Assembly: GCA_021780315.1 (NCBI GenBank)
Contig: JAJXYY010000007.1
Span: forward strand, 1 to 64,000
Length of the DNA: 64,000 bases
Reading direction: 5' to 3'
From: Acidobacteriota bacterium
GTDB taxonomy: Bacteria > Acidobacteriota > Terriglobia > Terriglobales > Acidobacteriaceae
The position numbers and the translations under genes were made by a program. Positions 57,942 to 64,000 of this stretch are shown here, piece after piece. Each line of letters begins with the position of its first letter. The first letter of the stretch is position 1. The notes beneath the pieces were generated by a model, which did no database searches, was not told where the DNA came from, and saw only the letters and a program-made list of their open reading frames with translations.

Positions 57942-58026
57942 GGTGGCAATGAACTCCGGCGCTGTTGCTCGGCTAACGACATAACTATAGTCGAGGGCGC
58001 ACCTGGACGGGTAGAGGGATTTTGGC

Positions 58027-59004
58027 TTAGCGAATGGCACCGGCCTGCTGGAGTGCCTGCTTCATGCCCGCCATGCTGGTGCGGGTGCATTGCTCCGCAG
58101 AGCCACCGCCATTCCAGTGGGTTTCGAGGCTGACACCGTTGCGGTAGCCCATCTGCAGCAGTGCTTTGAACTGGGCAGCCCAGTCGATCACTCCGGTTCC
58201 GACCGGCTGCCAGGCGAAGCCGCTGGCGGAGTTGTTGCGAATGGCGTTCTTGACGTGGCAGTGGCCAATACGCTGCTTCGGTAGCAGGTTCCATCCCACC
58301 GGAAAAGCGTCGAGTTCGCCGCGGGCGACGGCGTTGCCGGGGTCCCAGTTCAGCATGAAGTTTGCCGACGGTACGGCGCTCAGCGTGCGAGCGGCTTCGC
58401 GTCCCGTAGCGGTGTTGCAGTCCAACTCGTTTTCCAGCAGAAAGATCACATTGTGTTTGGCGAAGGTGTTGGCTGCTTCGGCCAGCTTGGCATCCATGGC
58501 GGCGCGGAAGGGCGCCTGATCGTCCAGTCGCCAGAAGTCGAAGCCGCGCACACGGTTGGTCTTGAAGCGCTGGGCAAGTGCAATGCTCTTTTCCAGCACA
58601 GAGTCCTGCTGCTTGTAGCCAAAGTCCGCGCCGAACCAGTCGTTTTTTGGGCCGAAGCGGGACTGGGGTGCTCCGGGCCAGTAGGCCTTGAACAGCGGGC
58701 TGGCGATGTCGGTCACCTGGAGCTTGTATTTCGCGAGGATACCCTCGGCTTTGGCCAGATCGTCGTCGCCCATGTTGACCAGGTTCTTGCCCCACATACC
58801 GCGCAGTTCCACCCAGCGGAGTCCGAAGTCATTGGCAGCCACCGAGCAGGCGTGATCGAAGTCGGGCGAGATCTCATCCGTGATTACAGCGAGCTTGAAA
58901 GGCGAGTTCACCGGCGCAGCCATCGCGAAGCTGGGAGTGAAGCGCGTGGCGATAGCGGCTGCGGCGGTGGTGGTAAGAAAGCGGCGGCGGGAGAGCATTG
59001 ACAT
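58027..59004 (-). CDS. Tat-exported sugar phosphate isomerase/epimerase-like protein
   Basis: A 325-residue TIM-barrel protein of the AP-endonuclease-2/xylose-isomerase-like group. A twin-arginine signal (SRRRFLTTTAAAAIATRF) sends it to the periplasm. Barrel motifs are VITDEISPDFDHACSVAAND, WVELRGMWGKN, VIFLLENELDCNTATGREAA (metal-binding Glu), FMLNWDPGNAVARGE (Asp), GHCHVKNAI (His) and GVSLETHWNGGGSA (late Glu). It probably isomerises or epimerises a sugar or cyclitol, or cleaves a keto-sugar; the substrate is unknown. It lies downstream of the TonB receptor gene on the same strand, but a strong terminator separates them. Confidence 0.82.
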   Translation of the reverse strand: MSMLSRRRFLTTTAAAAIATRFTPSFAMAAPVNSPFKLAVITDEISPDFDHACSVAANDFGLRWVELRGMWGKNLVNMGDDDLAKAEGILAKYKLQVTDIASPLFKAYWPGAPQSRFGPKNDWFGADFGYKQQDSVLEKSIALAQRFKTNRVRGFDFWRLDDQAPFRAAMDAKLAEAANTFAKHNVIFLLENELDCNTATGREAARTLSAVPSANFMLNWDPGNAVARGELDAFPVGWNLLPKQRIGHCHVKNAIRNNSASGFAWQPVGTGVIDWAAQFKALLQMGYRNGVSLETHWNGGGSAEQCTRTSMAGMKQALQQAGAIR

Positions 59005-59096
59005 GGGTATCTTCCTCGAGGACGGACACATTCTAGTCGTTCGGAATGGAGGCGGACGGCGCGATCGTAACAAGCCAGACCATTGAGAGCTGCAGA

Positions 59097-59142
59097 CAAA
59101 AAAATAGCTCAGGATGACCAAGTTGACTTCGGTCATCCTGAG
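59097..59142 (-). terminator. Rho-independent terminator of the TonB receptor gene
   Basis: CTCAGGATGACC (59108-59119) pairs perfectly with 59131-59142. On the minus strand the stem is followed by a run of seven Ts (plus-strand A-run ending at 59104). Confidence 0.9.
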
Positions 59143-59153
59143 TCGGTGCAAGG

Positions 59154-62100
59154 TTAGAAAGAAAGTTTGGCAGATAGCTGCAACGCACGGCCGCCGCCAA
59201 CACCATTCACGCCGCTGCCGGAGCCGAGTGTGCTGGTGACCTGGCCGAGTACGCCGCTGGTGGTGGAGTTGTTGGGCTGTCCGAACTGGGGCGTATTGCT
59301 CAGTTGGAACGCATCGATGCGGGCGTTGAGACTGAACCGCTCCGTGAAGCGGAAGTCCTTGAAGGCGGAGAGATTGTCTTGAACGAAACCAGGTCCGTAG
59401 AACTGGTTGCGGCCGGTGTTGCCCAGCGAGACGATGCCGTTCGGAAACGTACCGACATAGCCGGCCGGTTGTCCGAACGAGGTGGGGTCGAACCAGTGCT
59501 TGCCGGAACCAACCTGCTTGAGTTTGCGATACGGTGCGACCAGATTGGCCGTCTGCAGCGTGCCGGGCGTGTTGAGGGACCCGCCGTTGGCCGTGACGGT
59601 AAAGGGAGTGCCGGAGACGATCGAGACAATTCCGGAGAGCTTCCAACCGCCAAAGGCAATGGCTGCAGGACCGGAGTTGAGCAAGCGATGACCTACGCCG
59701 ATCGGAAGCTCATAGGTGAAGCTCTCCTCGAAGTTGAGACGGCGGTCGAAGTCGGCTGGCGCGTAGTTGCGGCGAGTGTCGATGAAGAAACTCAGACCTC
59801 CGTCGTCTCCACTCTGATAGCTGAGAGCTTTGCTCCAGGTGAAGGCGGACGAGGTGGAAAGTCCCTGAACAAATCGCCGCTGGAGTTGCACCTGCAGCGA
59901 GTTGTAGTTGGATGAGTTGCCGAGAAAGATAACATTGGTGGCTGCCGTCCGATGGAGAACTTTGCCGGGCAGCAGATTGGGCAGGTTGTACTCGGGATCG
60001 CTGGCGCTGCCGCCGCCGTACACGGTGGGCTGGTTGATGTTCTGGTTGGTGGCGATGTGTACGCCATGGTTGCCAACGTATGCGACCTGCAGCGAGAACT
60101 GTCCGGGCAGGGCTTGCTGGACCGCCAGGTTCCACGACATGACGTAGGGGTTCTTGTAGTCGGAGGGAACCACGAAGTAGTTGGCCGCTACCAGTTGCGA
60201 GGTGTTGGTATCGATCAGCCCGTTGGAGGGGATCGGAACCGGCACGGGCGCAGGAAAGCCGGATTGGAAGGTTGGTGTGGTCACGCCATCGGCAAGCACC
60301 GCCGGGGTGTAGCCGTTCAGCGAGTTATAGGAATTGTTCGAACGAACCGGATAGTTGAACGCGTAGTTGTTGTCGGGATACTGGGTGTAGCTGATGCCGA
60401 AGCCGCCGCGGACTACGGTCTCTTCCGTCGCGCGGTAGGCGAAGCCGGTGCGTGGAGCGAAGTAGGTGTAGCGGGTCTTGATGCCGAGGTTGTTGGGAAT
60501 ACTGCCAACTCCGGAGAGCTGCAACTGGTTCTTGATGGGATCGTAGTTGGAGAAGCCCGCGGTCACCTTCGGGGTCGCCGGCGGGTAGAACTCCCAGCGC
60601 AGGCCAAGGTCGAGCGTCAGCCGCGACGATGCCTGCCACTTGTCGCCCGCAAAGAGGAACACCCACCAGTCGCGATAGGCAGGGAAGAACGTGTTGAGGT
60701 CGCGGCCCACCTGGCTGGGAACATCCAGCAGGAAGCTGGCAGCGTCGTTGGCGATGTTGGTCGTTGCACCGATGGTGGAGGTTTGATTTTCAGCGAAGGA
60801 GACCACCCCGCGCGGGCTGAACGTCTGGTCCTGCAACAGATCGTCGCGGACACGACGAACATCGGCCCCGAACTTGAAGGTGTGATTGTGGAAGACCTTG
60901 GTCCAGTGGTTGACGGCGTCGATATTCGCTTCGGCCCGAATCCAGGGCATGCTGGGCGAGTAGCCGATCAGCGGCGAGGAGAAGGTGTTGCCTGGGAAGG
61001 AGACACCGACCTGACCGGTAGTGAACGGCTGGCCGCCGATGTTCACGCCCGGGATTCCGAGTGTGGTGGCGTCGTTGCTGCCGTAGTTGGAGGGCGAAGC
61101 GGTGTTGTGTAGGTGGGCTACGCCAAGACGGAGTTCAGTCAGCAGGGTGGCGGTAAAGGTGTGGTTGTAGTTGAGTCCGGTGCTGTAGGAGTTCTGCGTG
61201 CCGACGCCTTCGAAGGCACCCTGAGCAGGTCCACCGAAGAAGGCTCCGAAGACCGGTGCCTGCACGGTATTCACTTGCTGATAGCTGTAGCGGGCACTCA
61301 GCCGGTCTTTGGACGAGAGCGCGTAGTCAACCTTGGCATCGTACGTGTTGCTGCTTTTAACGAAGGCAAGATTGGCGTTGTAGTTGTTGGCCAGGGTATA
61401 GCCGTTGGGCGTGGTGCGGTTGGGTGCGGGGAGTCCCTGCAGAATCTTGAGGGAGATAGGGTTTATGCGGCTGAGCGGAATCTGGTTGTTCGCGAACCTG
61501 CTGCGCCCGCTGCCATCGGGGTTGCCGGTTGCAGGATCGTAGATGATTCCAGCACCGTTGCTGGGGTTGATGGCGCTGCTGAGATCGATACACTGTCCAC
61601 CGCCGGCGGTGCAGGGAACCAGTGTCGAAAACGCGGTTGAGGGAATGGTGAGGTTGTTGTTATTCGCTTCGTGATCTTCTGTGCGAAGGTAGTCAACGTA
61701 GAAGAACAGTTTGTCTTTGAACACAGGGCCGCCGATACCTCCACCGTAGTAGTTGTAGGCGACGTGGGGCAGCGTGGAAGAAAAGTAGTTTTTCGCGTTG
61801 AAGTACTGGTTCTGGAGAAACTCTTCCGCAAACCCGTGAAAGTGGTTCGTGCCGGATTTGAGAATCACATTTGTAACTGCACCAGTTGCACGTCCAAGCT
61901 CAGCCTCGAAGTTGTTGGTGGAGATGTCAACGGTCTGAATGGCTTCCGCGGGCGGAATGATGATTTGCAGAAGACCAGTGCGTTCGCTGTCGTCGATGCC
62001 TTCGATCAGGTAGCTGTTGCCAAGCCGGGAGCTGCCGTTGATCCGGGTTTGCAGTGCACTTTGAGCATTGAAGAACTGCGAGTGCTCGAAGGTGGCAGGG

Positions 62101-62621
62101 GTGGACCCTGGTATCAGGTTGAGTAGACCCTGGAAGTTGCGGTTGACGGCCAGGGGCATATCTTCCACCTGTTGGGCTTCGATCTTGAAGCTCACGTCGG
62201 CGCGATCAGTCTGGAGTACAGGAGGCTCGTCGGTGACGGTAATCGTGTCAGTCACATTGCCGGTCTGGAGGCCAAGATCGATGCGGGTCGTAGAGTTGAC
62301 CTGCACGTCTACGTTGCTATGGAGGGCTTTCTTGAAGCCCACGGCCTCACCCTGCACGGTGTAGGTGCCAGGTGTCAGGTCGGGGAAAGTGTAGTTGCCG
62401 CTCGAGTTCGTCTGGGTGGTGAAGGTGGCTCCCGTTGCTGGAACCGTGATGGTGATGGTGACTCCGGGGATGGCCGCCCCTGTGCTGTCGGTGACTGTCC
62501 CCAGCAACGTCGCGCTGACTGCCTGGCCAAATGCAGCATGGCCGAATGCGAGCAGCGTACAGATCGATAGGGTGCACAGGACAGCATAGGTCAGAGATTT
62601 GATGACATACGTTCGGTACAT
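59154..62621 (-). CDS. TonB-dependent receptor, Oar type with carboxypeptidase-regulatory domain
   Basis: A large outer-membrane beta barrel (1155 residues) for TonB-driven uptake, of the Oar-like class abundant in Acidobacteria. A signal peptide (LTYAVLCTLSICTLLAFGHAAFG) precedes an N-terminal CarboxypepD_reg domain (about 40-120: ATLLGTVTDSTGAAIPGVTI, GNYTFPDLTPGTYTVQGEAVGF). A plug domain (about 130-260: VNRNFQGLLNLIPGS, LIEGIDDSERTG) and a long barrel with Asn/Tyr-rich strands follow. It ends in a typical aromatic residue (LSAKLSF). The ATG at 62619-62621 follows TTTGGAGA. The ligand is unknown; the neighbouring isomerase-like genes hint at carbohydrate. Confidence 0.93.
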   Translation of the reverse strand: MYRTYVIKSLTYAVLCTLSICTLLAFGHAAFGQAVSATLLGTVTDSTGAAIPGVTITITVPATGATFTTQTNSSGNYTFPDLTPGTYTVQGEAVGFKKALHSNVDVQVNSTTRIDLGLQTGNVTDTITVTDEPPVLQTDRADVSFKIEAQQVEDMPLAVNRNFQGLLNLIPGSTPATFEHSQFFNAQSALQTRINGSSRLGNSYLIEGIDDSERTGLLQIIIPPAEAIQTVDISTNNFEAELGRATGAVTNVILKSGTNHFHGFAEEFLQNQYFNAKNYFSSTLPHVAYNYYGGGIGGPVFKDKLFFYVDYLRTEDHEANNNNLTIPSTAFSTLVPCTAGGGQCIDLSSAINPSNGAGIIYDPATGNPDGSGRSRFANNQIPLSRINPISLKILQGLPAPNRTTPNGYTLANNYNANLAFVKSSNTYDAKVDYALSSKDRLSARYSYQQVNTVQAPVFGAFFGGPAQGAFEGVGTQNSYSTGLNYNHTFTATLLTELRLGVAHLHNTASPSNYGSNDATTLGIPGVNIGGQPFTTGQVGVSFPGNTFSSPLIGYSPSMPWIRAEANIDAVNHWTKVFHNHTFKFGADVRRVRDDLLQDQTFSPRGVVSFAENQTSTIGATTNIANDAASFLLDVPSQVGRDLNTFFPAYRDWWVFLFAGDKWQASSRLTLDLGLRWEFYPPATPKVTAGFSNYDPIKNQLQLSGVGSIPNNLGIKTRYTYFAPRTGFAYRATEETVVRGGFGISYTQYPDNNYAFNYPVRSNNSYNSLNGYTPAVLADGVTTPTFQSGFPAPVPVPIPSNGLIDTNTSQLVAANYFVVPSDYKNPYVMSWNLAVQQALPGQFSLQVAYVGNHGVHIATNQNINQPTVYGGGSASDPEYNLPNLLPGKVLHRTAATNVIFLGNSSNYNSLQVQLQRRFVQGLSTSSAFTWSKALSYQSGDDGGLSFFIDTRRNYAPADFDRRLNFEESFTYELPIGVGHRLLNSGPAAIAFGGWKLSGIVSIVSGTPFTVTANGGSLNTPGTLQTANLVAPYRKLKQVGSGKHWFDPTSFGQPAGYVGTFPNGIVSLGNTGRNQFYGPGFVQDNLSAFKDFRFTERFSLNARIDAFQLSNTPQFGQPNNSTTSGVLGQVTSTLGSGSGVNGVGGGRALQLSAKLSF

Positions 62622-63009
62622 AGTTTGGTCTCCAAAGGAAATAGTTGGCTGACGACTGCGGTATGTAGTTTTTAGGAGCGACCGAACAGTAGCACTGGGC
62701 TCCTGGGTTGTCAAAGCAAAAAAGAAGCATTTTTCCTGACGAATTGAGCTATTTCAGCGCTATCTCTCAGAGAGCGCGACGCAGTTGAGAGGTTCAACCT
62801 GTTGTCGGTCATTGCACGCGGCGCCATGCAGCGTTGACTGCGGTGGTGCCAACGCAAGGTGTTTGTTGTGAGTCAGCACAAATAAGCCATGCAGCAAATG
62901 CCTGAATTGATAGCGGTTATCTCCACCTGCAGGAATTGTCTTGAGTCCTCGCAGCAGCTCCAAGTTAATTGCTAGACAAGAAGAAAGAAGTTCGCGTAGC
63001 ATCCCGCGT
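62622..63009. other. 388-bp divergent region between TonB receptor and TIM-barrel genes
   Basis: No gene was found. It holds the receptor promoter (62686-62714), an AT-rich stretch just beyond it, and a small palindrome (GCGCT...AGCGC near 62757-62777). The promoter of the plus-strand gene was not identified. Confidence 0.5.
62686..62714 (-). promoter_or_regulatory. Sigma-70-type promoter of the TonB receptor gene
   Basis: On the minus strand TTGACA (plus 62709-62714) is followed by a 17-nt spacer and TACTGT (plus 62686-62691), 65 bp before the ATG. A poly-T stretch lies just upstream of the -35. Confidence 0.6.
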
Positions 63010-63879
63010 ATGAAAAACTCCTTTTCGCGCCGTACCTTCGTTCGATCCAGTGCCATGGTCGCGGCAGCATGCGCTGCCACCGGATCAGTCCCTGTTACAG
63101 GGCAGATGTCGCATGATGCTGGTGACGCCTCTCCGGTGCGTCTCGGCTTGGCGAGCTATACCTTTCGCAACTTCACGCGCGCCCAGCTGATCGGCTATAT
63201 GAAGCAGTTGAATATTACGTCGCTCAATGCGAAAGACGTGAAGGATCATCTACCCATGGACCCTACAGCGGAGGCCGCTGCGCTGGCGGATTATGCGGCT
63301 GCGGGGATCCATGTGAACGCGGCTGGTACGATCTATTTCCCCAAGGATGAAGACGACGATATCCGCAGCAAATTTGAATACTGCAAGCGGGCAGGTGTGA
63401 AGGTGATTGTCGCTGGTGATCCGGCGCCGACCACCTTGCCGCGAATCGAAAAGTTCGTGAAGGAGTATGACATCCGCTTCGCGATCCACAACCATGGGCC
63501 GGAGGACAAGGTATGGCCTTCCCCGCTGAACGTCCTGCAGGCGGTGAAGAATATGGACCCGCGCATGGGGTGTTGCATCGACATAGGCCATACGGTCCGT
63601 GCGGGAACCGACGTGGTGCAGGCGATCCATGCAGCCGGACCGCGTTTGTTCGATCTACACGCAAAAGACCTGACCAACTCCACCAGCAGGGAGAGCCAGG
63701 TGTCAGTAGGCGATGGGATGCTGCCGGTCCGCGGGATCTTCCAGGCGCTGATCGCGATCAAGTACCAGGGTCATGTCGACCTGGAGTACGAGGTCCATGG
63801 AGACGATCCGATGCCGGGCGTCATCGCGAGCTTTGCCTACATGCGCGGGGTGCTCGCTGGCATGGGTTACAAGAGCTAG
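63010..63879 (+). CDS. Tat-exported sugar phosphate isomerase/epimerase-like protein
   Basis: A 289-residue TIM-barrel protein related in fold to the one at 58027 but clearly diverged. The twin-arginine signal is FSRRTFVRSSAMVAAACA. Barrel features are LGLASYTFRNFTRAQLIGYM, VKVIVAGDPAPTTLPRIEKF, RFAIHNHGPEDKVWPSP (His pair), GCCIDIGHTVRAGTDVVQA (Asp, His), LFDLHAKDLT and GHVDLEYEVHGDDP (late Glu). It is probably a metal-dependent isomerase/epimerase acting in the periplasm; the substrate is unknown. The ATG at 63010 begins the signal peptide; no strong RBS was seen. It is divergent from the TonB receptor. Confidence 0.82.
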   Translation: MKNSFSRRTFVRSSAMVAAACAATGSVPVTGQMSHDAGDASPVRLGLASYTFRNFTRAQLIGYMKQLNITSLNAKDVKDHLPMDPTAEAAALADYAAAGIHVNAAGTIYFPKDEDDDIRSKFEYCKRAGVKVIVAGDPAPTTLPRIEKFVKEYDIRFAIHNHGPEDKVWPSPLNVLQAVKNMDPRMGCCIDIGHTVRAGTDVVQAIHAAGPRLFDLHAKDLTNSTSRESQVSVGDGMLPVRGIFQALIAIKYQGHVDLEYEVHGDDPMPGVIASFAYMRGVLAGMGYKS

Positions 63880-63936
63880 AACGGACACAACGAGGGGACT
63901 ACATCCGTGCCTGCTGCGGCACTCCGCTGCCTCTGC

Positions 63937-64000
63937 TTAGCGAGGTTGCTGGGCACCATGCAGGCTCGGGTTGCGTCCGATGCTGATGAGGTTGGCCATG
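63937..64000 (-). CDS. C-terminal end of an unidentified gene (cut by window edge)
   Basis: On the minus strand a frame enters at the right edge and ends at TAA (63937-63939), reading ANLISIGRNPSLHGAQQPR before the stop. Twenty residues are too few to name a family. It may equally be a chance frame, though the convergent position 57 bp after the previous gene fits a gene end. Confidence 0.3.
   Translation of the reverse strand, partial: MANLISIGRNPSLHGAQQPR

Overview
The window is GC-rich bacterial chromosome, densely packed with genes on both strands. The gene content suggests a Gram-negative Acidobacteriota of the Terriglobia type (Granulicella/Edaphobacter/Terriglobus-like). The clues are an Oar-type TonB-dependent receptor with an N-terminal carboxypeptidase-regulatory domain, a DUF4382 lipoprotein, Tat-exported sugar isomerase/epimerase-like proteins, a Ser/Thr kinase with TPR repeats, and GGGGCACCC-type palindromic repeats. 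This assignment is inference; there is no rRNA in the window to settle it.

Layout. 1-1036: the end of an IS481-family element interrupts a response-regulator gene that lies downstream of a Crp/Fnr-type regulator. 1425-5736: an aromatic amino acid operon (trpB-trpA-chorismate mutase-DAHP synthase-prephenate dehydrogenase). 5748-9993: DHA2 drug exporter, threonine deaminase and D-Ala-D-Ala ligase. 10421-16894: DUF4382 lipoprotein, Bax-inhibitor-1 protein, YchF, bestrophin-like protein and two exported proteins of unknown role. 17056-29508: AsnRS (carrying an in-frame palindromic repeat), TIM-barrel protein, aldo/keto reductase, SGNH hydrolase, type-B carboxylesterase, a one-TM protein of unknown function, gamma-glutamyltranspeptidase, and an ECF sigma/putative anti-sigma/exported-protein cluster. 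29589-35467: housekeeping block ispE, tRNA-Gln, prs, rplY, pth, rpsF, rpsR, rplI. 35562-43804: S9 peptidase, MacB-like permease, and a three-subunit molybdenum hydroxylase of PaoABC/YagTSR type followed by a small Cys-rich protein. 43902-50828: tRNA-Ser, coiled-coil exported protein, membrane protein, glucan phosphorylase, DUF11 exported protein. 50973-57483: a signalling block with a TPR Ser/Thr kinase facing an FHA-GAF-SpoIIE phosphatase, then an ECF sigma factor and zf-HC2 anti-sigma factor. 57489-64000: small membrane protein and two Tat-exported TIM-barrel proteins flanking an Oar-type TonB receptor.

Most promising observations: the identical 44-bp palindromic repeat found inside the asnS coding sequence and again just after its stop; the IS481 insertion with a hairpin that buries its own transposase start codon; the 73-residue Cys-rich protein tied to the molybdenum hydroxylase operon; and the kinase/phosphatase/sigma/anti-sigma block. 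No CRISPR array, prophage or clear defence system was seen.
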